DNA of 49,510 nucleotides from Acidimicrobiia bacterium (GCA_020832495.1 JAFIEP010000022.1:1-49510); one strand, 5' to 3'. Shown: positions 7,093 to 15,970, counted from the first letter of the stretch. Notes: a model not told the origin generated them from the sequence alone. Numbers and translations are program-made.

Positions 7093-9840
7093 TCAGCGGT
7101 TGCGTTGGTCGGTGCGGTTGAGGAAGGCGGCCATGGCTTGGCGGCTGACGGGGTCGCCGGGTAGGTAGAGGGGTGCACTGCCGGGTTGTGGGGTGCCGGT
7201 GGAGATGCCTTGTTGGCCCATCCATTGGATTGCGTCGTAGAAGGGGTTCGCAGGGCTGACGTCGGCGAACACGGGGGGTGCGTCGGTCGGTTCGGGTTCG
7301 TCGGCTGCTCGCCAGATGAATGCAGCCATGGCTTGGCGGCTGACGGGGTCGACGGGTTCGAACAGTGCGGTGCCGTCGGGTTGTGGGGTGCCGGTGGAGA
7401 TGCCTTGTTGGCCCATCCATTGGATGGCGTCGTAGAACGGGTTGGTGGGCCCGACGTCGGCGAACACGGGGGGTGCGTCATCGGGTTGGGGTTCGTCGGC
7501 GGCTCGCCACAGGAAGGCGGCCATGGCTTGGCGTTCGATCGATTGGGCGGGGCGGAAGGTGCCGTCGGGGAACCCTTGGGTGATGCCGCGGGCCGACAGC
7601 CACGAGATGTCGAAGCAGAACGGGTTCGAGTCGTTGACGTCGGTGAACGGCGCCGGCCCACAGCTCACCTCGAGACGTGCCAATCCGAAGCTGCTGTAGA
7701 GCGAGACCATCCACAGGTCGTTGTCCGCCCCGGCGATGATCTCACCGGCGCCGAGGTTCGGTAGCCCACCTGTGCCGGGGGTGCGCGGGCGGAGGAACCC
7801 GTTTGCTCCCTCGGTGTCGAGGCGGGTCACCCAGGAGAGCATCCCCTCTTCCATGAAGGTGTGGGTGAGCCACATGTTCCCGCCCGGACCGCGGGCGATG
7901 CCCCTCGGCGAGCCCATCGGTTGGATGACGCTGAGGCTGTTGGTGGTTCCGTCCACCTCGACCCACCCGGCGTCCTGCCCTCGGGAGGTGGTGCTGAACC
8001 ACATGTCGCCGTTCGCACCGAGCGTCAAGGCGTTGACCCGGAACGGGTGGGCCTGGCGTTGCATCTCGTCGTCTGCGGTGATGCGTCCGATCGAGGAGCC
8101 GCCCCCGTCGAGGTGTTCGGAGAACCAGACGTCGCCGTGTCGGCCGCGGGCGAGGAGCGCAGGGGTCTCGAGGTCGTCGATGGACAAGAAGTCGAAGGTG
8201 CCGTCGACGCCGACGCGCCCGATGGTGGCCTCGCCGGCGTTGGCGAACCACAGTCGTCCGTCGGGTGCGGCCACGATGGCGGTGGGGGAGGAGATGCCGG
8301 GATCGGTGAAGTAGCCGGTGTCACCGTCGACGGCGAGCCGCCCGATGCGATCGTTGATCGAGTCGGTGAACCAAAGGTGGCCGTCCGGTCCGGTGGTCAG
8401 CGAGTCAGCGGACTCGACGTGCACCAGTTCCGGGGTGCCGTTGGAGTCGAGGCGCCCGATGGCCCCGGATCTGGCGTTGACCCACCACAGCGCTCCGTCG
8501 GGGCCGATCGTGAGCGAGCGAGGCGCCGATATCGTGCCGTGGACGGTTCGTTCGCCGTCGAGGGCAACCTCGACGATCGACGAGCCCGAGGTGATCCACA
8601 GTGACGTGCCGTCGAGGGTGGCGAAACCGGTCGAACGGGTAGGCGCACGTGAGATCTCCGGTGTGAGCGTCATGGTTTCGTCGATGCTGAACACCTCGTA
8701 GGGATTGGTGTGCAGCCAGGACCACACGGTGCCGTCGGCCATGGGCACCAGCGAGTTGCTGAGGTTGGTCCACGACGACGAGCTCGTCAGGTTGGGCCAG
8801 ACGTAGGGGAGCGGAGCGGTGCGGTGCACGTGGCCGTCGCTGTCGATTCGCACGATCCACACGTTGTCGTCGTCGGGGTCGACGTCGTAGAACCACAGGT
8901 CGCCCTCATCGCTCACGGCGAGGCTCGTGGGGCCGACGATGGATTCGTCGTCGACGAACTCGACGCCATCGAGGTTGGCGTGGCCCAGGCTCGGCTGGCC
9001 GTTGGGGTCGTCGACGGGTCGTACCGTGAACCAGATGCCACCGTCGAGGTCGGCGGCCAACCCTGGGAGGGGCCTGGTCTCCATCGGTAGGGGTTGATCG
9101 GTGACGACGAGGCCGGCGCTCACGTGGCGGAGGTTCCAGACGCCGTCGATCTCCACGGCACTCCACACGGCGCCGTCGGAGGCCGCTCGGAGCCACGTCA
9201 CCGCGATGTCGGTCGTCGTCACCGTGCCCGCGCCATCGATCCTGACCAGCGTCGATTGGGGCAGTGTCGGTCCTGTCCGCAACCACAACCCGTCGTCAGG
9301 GGCGGGTTCCAGGTCGATGAAGAAGTCGGTCGCCGAGTCGATGACCACCTGGTTCGTCCCGTCGGGCGACAGCCGTCCGACCTGGTTTTGCCCGATCCTC
9401 CGCTCCGAGTACCAGACCGAACTGTCGCCGGTCGCCACCATCTCTCTGATGTCGCGCAGCGACGAGCCGCCCGAGTCGGTGAACACCGTTGGCGCGCCGC
9501 CGGGAGCGATGCGGACGACACCGTCTCTGGCCGAGCCGAACCACAGCACGCCATTGTCGGCCACTGTGGGCGCAACAGGCCCGCTGATGTCACCCCGGTA
9601 GGCCGTGACGTCGACCTCGCCGGCGATGTCCGGGACTGCCTCGTCAGCCGCTGCGACGGATGAGTTGCCCGCCAGGACCACGGCGAGGAGCGCCAAGGCG
9701 AGCACGGTGGCCAGCGTTCGACGGCCCCGTCGCCGACCAGCGACTCGTGGTCGAGGGTGCCTCGTCGTGGTCGTGCCGTTGCTCCCGCGGGTCCGCGGTC
9801 GACGGGGGCCTGCCGGGTGGTTGCGCACCGTACAGGTCAT
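7093..9840 (-). CDS. Large secreted beta-propeller protein with C-terminal S-layer homology repeats
   Basis: The 915-residue product starts at ATG 9840 behind TAGGAG. A basic N-region is followed by a hydrophobic signal (about residues 42-58) with cleavage near VAAA-DEA. Residues about 70-725 hold around twelve blades with motifs of the form (L/V/M)W(F/Y/L)...IGRL...DG, as in virginiamycin B lyase-like/NHL propellers, probably two propellers. Residues 727-915 hold three SLH repeats (FTDVNDSNPFCFDISWL, then two copies of FADV.P.NPFYDAIQWMGQQG), which tether proteins to the cell wall. Real Vgb lyase activity is not implied. The SLH part uses only CAA for glutamine, unlike the propeller part. 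Confidence 0.88.
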   Translation of the reverse strand: MTCTVRNHPAGPRRPRTRGSNGTTTTRHPRPRVAGRRRGRRTLATVLALALLAVVLAGNSSVAAADEAVPDIAGEVDVTAYRGDISGPVAPTVADNGVLWFGSARDGVVRIAPGGAPTVFTDSGGSSLRDIREMVATGDSSVWYSERRIGQNQVGRLSPDGTNQVVIDSATDFFIDLEPAPDDGLWLRTGPTLPQSTLVRIDGAGTVTTTDIAVTWLRAASDGAVWSAVEIDGVWNLRHVSAGLVVTDQPLPMETRPLPGLAADLDGGIWFTVRPVDDPNGQPSLGHANLDGVEFVDDESIVGPTSLAVSDEGDLWFYDVDPDDDNVWIVRIDSDGHVHRTAPLPYVWPNLTSSSSWTNLSNSLVPMADGTVWSWLHTNPYEVFSIDETMTLTPEISRAPTRSTGFATLDGTSLWITSGSSIVEVALDGERTVHGTISAPRSLTIGPDGALWWVNARSGAIGRLDSNGTPELVHVESADSLTTGPDGHLWFTDSINDRIGRLAVDGDTGYFTDPGISSPTAIVAAPDGRLWFANAGEATIGRVGVDGTFDFLSIDDLETPALLARGRHGDVWFSEHLDGGGSSIGRITADDEMQRQAHPFRVNALTLGANGDMWFSTTSRGQDAGWVEVDGTTNSLSVIQPMGSPRGIARGPGGNMWLTHTFMEEGMLSWVTRLDTEGANGFLRPRTPGTGGLPNLGAGEIIAGADNDLWMVSLYSSFGLARLEVSCGPAPFTDVNDSNPFCFDISWLSARGITQGFPDGTFRPAQSIERQAMAAFLWRAADEPQPDDAPPVFADVGPTNPFYDAIQWMGQQGISTGTPQPDGTALFEPVDPVSRQAMAAFIWRAADEPEPTDAPPVFADVSPANPFYDAIQWMGQQGISTGTPQPGSAPLYLPGDPVSRQAMAAFLNRTDQRNR
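7188..7530 (-). repeat. Tandem DNA duplication encoding SLH repeats 2 and 3
   Basis: The segments starting near 7190 and near 7388 are nearly identical over more than 100 bp (both contain GGAGATGCCTTGTTGGCCCA), giving a period of about 198 bp. This is a recent internal duplication or a conversion event within the SLH region. Confidence 0.8.
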
Positions 9841-10192
9841 GTCACGCTCCTATGGACCACGCGGCCCCTGCGGGCCGTGGCGACCTCGGAGGGGGGATGG
9901 TCACACGTCTGGCCGCACGGCCGCCCCGGCGACGCCGACGCCCGGACGAGGAGCGACGCGGCACCGCGCAGCAACCATCTCCTACGACATTCATTCTATG
10001 CCGGCTGACCGGGTTGGTGTGCCGTGCCGATGGAGCCGGTTCGCGGCGACCCACCACGAGCGGAACCATGCGTGGGTTCGCGAGGCCACGGCCTGCGGGT
10101 CGCACGCAAGATTGACGCGGGGTATCGACGAGCGGTGTGGGTCCGGGGCCGACGGAGGGCTGGGCCAGCGCCGAACGTCGGCGCCCGAGGCG
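9841..10192. other. 350-bp intergenic region upstream of the SLH protein gene
   Basis: No convincing gene. On the minus strand there is a -10-like TAGAAT at 9993-9998, about 150 bases before ATG 9840. A GC-rich hairpin (CCACGCGGCCC / GGGCCGTGG, about 9857-9881) lies immediately before the ribosome site and could tune translation. The part nearer the thiolase holds palindromic repeat copy 4. Confidence 0.45.
10066..10113 (+). repeat. Intergenic palindromic repeat, copy 4 (degenerate)
   Basis: ATGCGTGGGTTCGCGAGGCC ... GCGGGTCGCACGCAAGATTG aligns along its length with copies 1 to 3 but has lost several pairs. It lies downstream of the thiolase gene. Confidence 0.6.
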
Positions 10193-11410
10193 TCAGTTCA
10201 GGCGCTCGATGACCATGGCCATGCCCTGGCCGCCGCCGACGCACATGGTCTCGAGGCCGAAGGTCTTGTCGGCTTCGGTCAGCCCGTGGATGAGCGTGGT
10301 CATGATGCGGGCACCGGTCATGCCGAAGGGGTGACCCACCGCAATGGCGCCGCCGTTCACGTTCAGCTTGTCGTAGTCGATGCCGAGGTGGCGGGCCGAG
10401 GGGATGACCTGGGCGGCGAAGGCCTCGTTGATCTCAACCAGGTCGATGTCGTCGATGGTCATGCCGGCCCGACGCAGCGCCTGGCGGCTGGCCTCGACCG
10501 GCCCCATGCCCATGATCTCGGGGTTGAGGCCGCTCACGCCGCTCGACACGACGCGGGCGAGGGGGGTGAGACCGAGGGCCTTGGCCTTGGTGTCGCTCAT
10601 GACGACCACCGCAGCGGCGCCGTCGTTGAGTGGGCAGGCGTTGCCGGCGGTGATGCGGCCGTCGGGGCGGAAGACCGGGCCCAGCTGCGACAGCTTCTCG
10701 ACCGTGGTGCCGGGGCGGATGCCGTCGTCACGCGTCACGGTCACGGGGTTGCCCTCGGCGTCGGTGGTCTCGACGGGGGTGATCTCCATCTCCCAGAAGC
10801 CGTTCTCGAGCCCGGCGCTGGCCCGCTGCTGGCTGAGCGCAGCGAACTCGTCCATGTCCTCGCGGCTCACGTTCTCGAACTCGGCCACGTTCTCGGCGGT
10901 CTCGCCCATGGCGATGTAGACGTCGGGCAGGCCTTCGGGCGGGCTCCACGGGCCCTTGCCGCCCTCACCGCGCTGGGCGGTGCGGGCCTCGGCGTCGGCG
11001 AACACCGGGTTGTGGGGGCCATCGTCGGCCATACCGTTCCCGAAGCGGCTGGTGGTCTCCACGCCGGCGGCGAGGAACACGTCGCCCTCACCGGCCTTGA
11101 TGGCATGCGCCGCCATGCGGATCGCCTGCAGCGACGAGGAGCAGTAGCGGTTGACGGTGACGCCTGGGACCTCGTCGAGCCCGGCGAGCACGGCGGCCAC
11201 GCGGGAGATGTTGTAGCCGGCTTCACCGGCGGGCTGGCCGCAACCGAGGATCAGGTCCTCGATCTCGGTGCGGTCGAGGGCCGGGACCTTGTCGAGCACG
11301 GTGCGCACGATGTGGGCGGTGAGATCGTCGGGACGGCAGTTGGCCAGCGAACCCTTGAAGGCCCGGCCGATGGGCGTACGGGCGGTGGCGACGATCACTG
11401 CTTCGGTCAT
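10193..11410 (-). CDS. Thiolase, FadA3-like acetyl-CoA C-acyltransferase
   Basis: The 405-residue enzyme begins MTEAVIVATARTPIGRAFKG at ATG 11410 behind GGGAGA. The nucleophile Cys is in NRYCSSSLQAIRMA (about residue 90), the His in NGGAIAVGHPFGMTGAR and the second Cys in MCVGGGQGMAMV. By memory of sequence it follows mycobacterial FadA3 (Rv1074c) rather than FadA6, so it is not a copy of the thiolase at 3260. It would cleave 3-ketoacyl-CoA in beta-oxidation. The gene diverges from an LLM gene, with a KstR-like palindrome between them. Confidence 0.9.
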   Translation of the reverse strand: MTEAVIVATARTPIGRAFKGSLANCRPDDLTAHIVRTVLDKVPALDRTEIEDLILGCGQPAGEAGYNISRVAAVLAGLDEVPGVTVNRYCSSSLQAIRMAAHAIKAGEGDVFLAAGVETTSRFGNGMADDGPHNPVFADAEARTAQRGEGGKGPWSPPEGLPDVYIAMGETAENVAEFENVSREDMDEFAALSQQRASAGLENGFWEMEITPVETTDAEGNPVTVTRDDGIRPGTTVEKLSQLGPVFRPDGRITAGNACPLNDGAAAVVVMSDTKAKALGLTPLARVVSSGVSGLNPEIMGMGPVEASRQALRRAGMTIDDIDLVEINEAFAAQVIPSARHLGIDYDKLNVNGGAIAVGHPFGMTGARIMTTLIHGLTEADKTFGLETMCVGGGQGMAMVIERLN

Positions 11411-11518
11411 GACGTTCTCCCTGCGACTCGGGTGGTTCCCCCGGAACGGACCCCTCCTGTCTAGTCGGAGGGTCCTGCGCCGGTCACACTGAGATCGTCG
11501 ACACGCCTGTGCCAGACT

Positions 11519-11530
11519 AGAACGTGTTCT
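11519..11530. promoter_or_regulatory. KstR-like operator
   Basis: AGAACGTGTTCT within CTAGAACGTGTTCTCG. It matches the published mycobacterial KstR consensus TnnAACnnGTTnnA at all but the last position. It lies between the divergent thiolase (10193-11410) and LLM (11583) genes. Confidence 0.65.
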
Positions 11531-11582
11531 CGTGGGGGGCAGTGGACACCCGACCCCATTGACGTCGTTCCAGGAGGTCGCC

Positions 11583-12596
11583 GTGGCCCTGAGCATCATT
11601 CGTTTCGACATGCGCTGTCCCGACATGGCGCCCGAGCAGGCGGCACAGCAGTACGCCGCCGCGCTCGACATGGCCCGATGGGCCGACCAGGTCGGCTTCG
11701 ACATGGTCGTGCTGTCGGAGCACCACAGTGCCCCCGACGGCTTCCTGCCCTCACCGCTGGTGATGGCCGCCGCGGTCGCCGGGTGCACCGAGCGCATCCC
11801 GCTCAACGTGGCGGCGCTGTTGGTGCCGCTGCACGACCCGATCCGCTTGGCCGAGGACATTGCCGTGCTCGACCTGATCTCGGGCGGGCGGATCTCCCTG
11901 GTGGCCGGCCTCGGCTACCGGCCGGTCGAGTACGAGTTGTTCGACCGGACGTGGTCCCAGCGCGGCAAGCGCATGGATGAGTGTCTCGAGGTGCTGTTGG
12001 CCGCCTGGTCGGGCGAGCCGTTCGAGTACCGGGGCACGACGGTCACGGTGACGCCCCGTCCGCTGCAACAGCCCCATCCACTCATCATGATCGGCGGGTC
12101 GGGTCCGGCGGCGGCGAAGCGGGCGGCGCGGTTCGACCTCGGGTTCTTCCCCCCGGTGGGCGACGAGTCGTTGGCTCAGCTCTACCGCGACGAGTGCGAG
12201 CGCCTGGGGCGCCCGCCGGGCCTGGTGCTGCTGCCGTCGGGGCCGGGGACCCTGGTGTGCGCCGAGGATCCCGACGCGGCCTGGGCGACCATCGGCCCGT
12301 ACCTGCTCCACGATGCCGTCACCTACGCCTCGTGGCAGACCCCCGACATCCGCAGCCACGTGAAGGCCGACGCCACCACGGTCGACGAACTGCGTGCCGA
12401 GGGCGTGTACCAGATCCTCACCCCCGAGGAGTGCGTGACGCTGGCCGGCGAACTGGGTCCCTTCGGGGCGCTCACCCATCATCCGCTGTGCGGGGGCATC
12501 CCTCCGGAGCTGGCCTGGCCCCACCTCGAGCTCTTCGCCGACAAGGTCCTGCCAGCTCTCGCCGACGCCACGGGCGGAGGCGACGGTGGCACCTGA
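11583..12596 (+). CDS. LLM-class F420-dependent oxidoreductase
   Basis: GTG 11583 follows an excellent ribosome site (AGGAGGT, about 11571-11577), giving a 337-residue protein beginning MALSIIRFDMRCPDM. LLM features are VVLSEHHSAPDGFLPSPL, RIPLNVAALLVPLHDPI, LDLISGGRISLVAGLGYRP and MIGGSGPAAAKRAARFDLG. Cofactor F420 or flavin is inferred from family. It begins a row with the isochorismatase-fold gene, whose start overlaps its end by 11 bases, and is probably controlled by the KstR-like site upstream. Confidence 0.85.
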   Translation: MALSIIRFDMRCPDMAPEQAAQQYAAALDMARWADQVGFDMVVLSEHHSAPDGFLPSPLVMAAAVAGCTERIPLNVAALLVPLHDPIRLAEDIAVLDLISGGRISLVAGLGYRPVEYELFDRTWSQRGKRMDECLEVLLAAWSGEPFEYRGTTVTVTPRPLQQPHPLIMIGGSGPAAAKRAARFDLGFFPPVGDESLAQLYRDECERLGRPPGLVLLPSGPGTLVCAEDPDAAWATIGPYLLHDAVTYASWQTPDIRSHVKADATTVDELRAEGVYQILTPEECVTLAGELGPFGALTHHPLCGGIPPELAWPHLELFADKVLPALADATGGGDGGT

Positions 12597-13203
12597 GCTG
12601 GCGGCCTTGGTCGACCCGGCACACACGGCGCTGGTCACCCAGGAGTGCCAGAAGGGCGTCATCGGTCCCGATGGCCCGCTCGCAGAGCTGGTTGCCGCCG
12701 CGGCGGCCACGGTGGTGCCGAACGCTGCCCGGTTGGCCGCTGCGGCGCGGGTAGCCGGCGTGCCGGTGGTGCACTGTGTGGCCGAACGCCGCGCCGACGG
12801 CCTGGGCTCGAACGCCAACGCCCGGCTGTTCGGGGCGATGCGCAAGGCGGGCGTGCAGCTCGAACCGGGATCGCAGGCCACCGAGGTGGTGGACGAGATC
12901 GGCGTGGCGCCCACCGACGTCGTGCGTACCCGACTGCACGGTCTCGGGCCGATGGGTGGCACCGACCTCGACCCCGTGCTGCGCAACCTGGGCGTGCGCA
13001 CCATCGTCGGTGTCGGCGTGTCGCTGAACGTCGGGATGCTCAGCTTCTGTCTCGACGCCGTGAACCTGGGCTACACGTTCGTGATGCCCCGCGACGCGGT
13101 GGCCGGTGTGCCGGCGGCCTACGGCGAGGCGGTGCTGGACAACACGCTGGCTCTGTTGGCCACGCTTCCGACGACCGACGAGGTGCTGGCCTGCTGGTCG
13201 TGA
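12586..13203 (+). CDS. Isochorismatase-fold protein lacking the catalytic triad
   Basis: The 205-residue protein has the length and fold pattern of cysteine hydrolases (nicotinamidase/isochorismatase family) and starts at GTG 12586 behind GGAGG. The family triad Asp-Lys-Cys is not kept: by motif alignment the Asp is Glu20 (TQECQKG), the Lys is an Arg (VVRTRLHG) and the Cys in the GVxxNxC segment is Gly150 (GVSLNVGMLSFCLDA). Cys155 is one helical turn further on. The protein is either a non-hydrolytic member or uses a different mechanism. It is coupled to the LLM gene, so may act with it. Confidence 0.75.
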   Translation: MAPELAALVDPAHTALVTQECQKGVIGPDGPLAELVAAAAATVVPNAARLAAAARVAGVPVVHCVAERRADGLGSNANARLFGAMRKAGVQLEPGSQATEVVDEIGVAPTDVVRTRLHGLGPMGGTDLDPVLRNLGVRTIVGVGVSLNVGMLSFCLDAVNLGYTFVMPRDAVAGVPAAYGEAVLDNTLALLATLPTTDEVLACWS

Positions 13204-13247
13204 TCGGTGCGCTGCCGACCAACGTCGTGCCGTCGCGAACGTCGCCG

Positions 13248-13775
13248 TCAGGGCTGGCTGCGGTCGGGTATGCCTTCGGCGTCGAGCACCCACCAGGCGC
13301 CGCCCACGCCTTGGCCCTCGGTGTCGCCGGGACCGTCGGCGACGTAGGTGTACACCGGGAGGCCACCCACCGACACCTGCTCGGTGCCGTCGGGTCGCGC
13401 GAAGGTACTGATCTCCGCGGTCACCGAGTCGGGCCACTCGCTGTACTCGGCCCCGAGTGGAGGCCACAGGTCGGCGCACTCGTCGACACACGCGCTGTCG
13501 CCCTCGTCGTCGGCGTCGAAGATGTAGAGCACCTGCTCGTCGGCGGTGGCCAACACCTCGCCCATGTCGGTGTCGAGCACCACGACCTCGGTCGCAGCTG
13601 CTGCGTCGGCATCGTCGCTTCCGTCGTCGGACTCGTCGAGCACGGGCTCGTTGACCTCGTCTGCGGTGGTGGCCTCGTCGTCGACGGCACCGTCGGCGCC
13701 GTCGTCGGACCCGCAGCCGGCGATGGTGAGCGCCGCGGCCGCCAGGACTGGGACGATGAGCTGTCGTGCACGCAT
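13248..13775 (-). CDS. Secreted lipoprotein, COG4315-type repeat family
   Basis: The 175-residue product has a signal with lipobox LTIAGC (Cys21) and an Asp/Glu-rich linker to about residue 60. Its folded domain carries two of the paired motifs of the COG4315 lipoprotein family: LYIFDADDEGDSACVDECADLWPPL and, after a gap, LPVYTYVADGPGDTEGQGVGGAWWVL. Function in the family is not established. It converges on the isochorismatase-fold gene and is divergent from the TetR gene. Confidence 0.85.
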   Translation of the reverse strand: MRARQLIVPVLAAAALTIAGCGSDDGADGAVDDEATTADEVNEPVLDESDDGSDDADAAAATEVVVLDTDMGEVLATADEQVLYIFDADDEGDSACVDECADLWPPLGAEYSEWPDSVTAEISTFARPDGTEQVSVGGLPVYTYVADGPGDTEGQGVGGAWWVLDAEGIPDRSQP

Positions 13776-13905
13776 GATGAGCCTCCCCGGTTCGGTGACC
13801 CGCCATCATTGCACGGCCTGTCCGCACGCAGCGGGCACGCTCGGCGGACGCGGGTGCCGGACACCAGCGCACCCTGCTCTCGTTGGGCCTCAACTACGCT
13901 CCGAT

Positions 13906-14592
13906 GTGGTGAGCAGCAGCGCGGACACGACCACCGACGACGACGAGCTCCGGGCCGCCGACGGCCGGGTGCCGGGTCGGCGCGGCCTCGCCACCCGCCA
14001 GCGGCTCCTCGACCAGACGGCCGAGATGCTGCGCAGCGGGTCGTACCGCGACCTCAAGGTCGTGGACATCGCCCGAGGTGCGGGCACGTCGCCGGCCACG
14101 TTCTACCAGTACTTCCCCGACGTGGAAGCGGCCGTGTTGGCCCTCGCCCAGGAGATGTCGCTCGAAGGTGCCGAGTTGTCCGGCCACGTGCGGGACCGCC
14201 CGTGGAAGGGTCGCGCCGGCTACGCCACGTCGCTCGAGTTGGTCGACGCCGTGCTCGAGTTCTGGGAACGGAACCGGGCCGTGCTGCGGGTGGTGGACCT
14301 GGCCACCGAGGAAGGCGACATGCGGTTCCGTCAGATCCGCACGCGCCTGTTGAACGAGCTCACCGTGGCGCTCAGTGAAGTGGTGGTGAAGGTGCGCAGC
14401 GAGAAGCGGTCCGTGGCCGACGATACCGACCCCATGGCCGTCGCCGGTGTGCTGGTGTCCATGCTGGCCCATGTCGCCGCCCACCGGTGGGGCTTCGAGT
14501 TCTGGGGCATCCGCACCGGCGACACGCGCACGGCCATGGGCCGGATCGTGTTCACCACCATCACCGGCCAGAAGCCACCCGTGGAGCGTTGA
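13906..14592 (+). CDS. TetR-family transcriptional regulator
   Basis: The 228-residue protein has an N-terminal TetR DNA-binding domain (residues about 25-70: RGLATRQRLLDQTAEML, then VVDIARGAGTSPATFYQYFPD) and an all-helical ligand domain. A TACGCT hexamer lies five bases before GTG 13906 (eight before GTG 13909), so the transcript is probably leaderless. It does not look like KstR or KstR2 as I remember them. It is the only TetR protein in the window and therefore a candidate for the TGACG-type or KstR-like palindromes, but nothing in the sequence proves either. Confidence 0.85.
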   Translation: MVSSSADTTTDDDELRAADGRVPGRRGLATRQRLLDQTAEMLRSGSYRDLKVVDIARGAGTSPATFYQYFPDVEAAVLALAQEMSLEGAELSGHVRDRPWKGRAGYATSLELVDAVLEFWERNRAVLRVVDLATEEGDMRFRQIRTRLLNELTVALSEVVVKVRSEKRSVADDTDPMAVAGVLVSMLAHVAAHRWGFEFWGIRTGDTRTAMGRIVFTTITGQKPPVER

Positions 14593-14683
14593 GTCACCTG
14601 GCGCCTTCCCCAGGGGAACCCCCACGCCACAATGGGGGCCGGTCTGGATAGGCACGGTGGCGGGTAGCGGGGATGGTGGCGTC

Positions 14684-15970
14684 ATGTCCACATCTCCTGT
14701 CTCCTTCACCGTCGAGGTCGCCACCTCCACTGGCTCCGCAGCAGCCGGTTCGCCGTCTGGGCCGCCATCTGGGTCGCCGGCCGACCGGTCCGGGTCTGCA
14801 GCGGGCGATGGCCGTGCGGGCCATGAACGTGGCGCCGACACCGGCGACCAGTCCCTCGTGGACGAACTGGTCGATGCCACTCCCGAGCGCCGAGACCGCA
14901 CGGTGGACGCGCTGCGGGCGCTGGCCATCGTGGTGGTGGTGCTGTGGCACTGGGTGTTCTCCATCACCCACGTCGAGGACGGCCAGTTGGTCATGCCCAA
15001 CCCCATCGGGGAGGTGCCCGGTCTGTGGGCCGCCACCTGGGTGCTGCAGGTCATGCCCATCTTCTTCATCGTCGGCGGGTTCGCCAACCTGGCGGCGTGG
15101 GACGCGTCTCATCGCCGCGGCGAGGGAGATCTGGTCTTCCTCCGGTCGCGCACCGAGCGACTGCTGCGACCCGCGGCGGTGCTCGTCGCCGTGTGGGCCG
15201 CCCTCGAAGCGCTGCGTCTGATCTTCGTTCCCTCGGTCCCGTCGGTGCTCGAGTGGGGGATGGTCGTGTTCATCCCGCTGTGGTTCCTGGGCACCTACCT
15301 CGGGGTCGTCCTGTTGGTGCCGCTGACCGCCCGGGCCCACCGCCGCTTCGGGCTGGCCGCCGCCGCCTCGATGTTGGCCGTGGTGGCGGCCTGCGATGCC
15401 CTTCGGCTCGGAGCGGGCATCGAAGGCCCGGGGCTCGCCGGGGTGTCGCTCATCGGCGTCGTCGGGTCGATCGGCGTGTGGTTGTTCGCCCACCAACTGG
15501 GCTACCTCTGGCGGGACCGCGGCCTCTCGGTCAGGGTCGGCGCCGCCGTGGCTGCTACCGCTGTGGCTGCCCTTTCGCTGCTGAGCGTCGTCGGGCCCTA
15601 CCCGACGTCGATGGTCACCGTTCGGGGCGGCGACTCCAACCTGTTCCCCACCACGATCGCCGTGGCGGCGCTGGCGCTCGTGCAGGTCGGGCTGATCGGT
15701 GTGTGCCACCGCCCGTTGTCGGCGTTCCTGGAGCGGCGGCGTGCGTGGAAGGCGGTGGTCATGACCAACGCCGTGGCCATGACTGTGTTCTGCTGGCACA
15801 TGACGGCGTTGGTGGCCGCCATCGGCCTGTGGCATCTCGGCGGTGGCACCCTGGGCGACGAGCCGACCACCTCGTGGTGGTCCACCCGGCCGCTGTGGAT
15901 CGTGCTGCCGGGCCTGTTGCTGGCGCCGCTGGTGGCCCTCTTCTGGCGGTTCGAACGCTCCAGTTCCTGA
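14684..15970 (+). CDS. Membrane acyltransferase 3 family protein
   Basis: The 428-residue protein starts at ATG 14684 with a long low-complexity Ser/Gly/Pro cytoplasmic tail (about 65 residues). It then has RDRTVDALRALAIVVVVLWH, the acyltransferase-3 signature with the catalytic-type His, and about ten hydrophobic segments (for example FIVGGFANLAAW, VLVAVWAALEALRLIFV, GLLLAPLVALFW). Family members acetylate or acylate sugars and lipids from the membrane. No clear ribosome site is seen. Neighbours do not point to a substrate. Confidence 0.8.
   Translation: MSTSPVSFTVEVATSTGSAAAGSPSGPPSGSPADRSGSAAGDGRAGHERGADTGDQSLVDELVDATPERRDRTVDALRALAIVVVVLWHWVFSITHVEDGQLVMPNPIGEVPGLWAATWVLQVMPIFFIVGGFANLAAWDASHRRGEGDLVFLRSRTERLLRPAAVLVAVWAALEALRLIFVPSVPSVLEWGMVVFIPLWFLGTYLGVVLLVPLTARAHRRFGLAAAASMLAVVAACDALRLGAGIEGPGLAGVSLIGVVGSIGVWLFAHQLGYLWRDRGLSVRVGAAVAATAVAALSLLSVVGPYPTSMVTVRGGDSNLFPTTIAVAALALVQVGLIGVCHRPLSAFLERRRAWKAVVMTNAVAMTVFCWHMTALVAAIGLWHLGGGTLGDEPTTSWWSTRPLWIVLPGLLLAPLVALFWRFERSSS

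Noticed and set aside
9605-11464. Plus-strand open frame of 619 codons opposite the second thiolase
   Set aside because: Shadow of the thiolase: low-complexity Gly/His/Val-rich product, no domain, crosses the SLH gene promoter and the REP-like repeat.
13906-14592. Naming the TetR protein KstR or KstR2
   Set aside because: The DNA-binding and ligand-domain sequences do not match either protein as I know them, and no operator lies in its own promoter.
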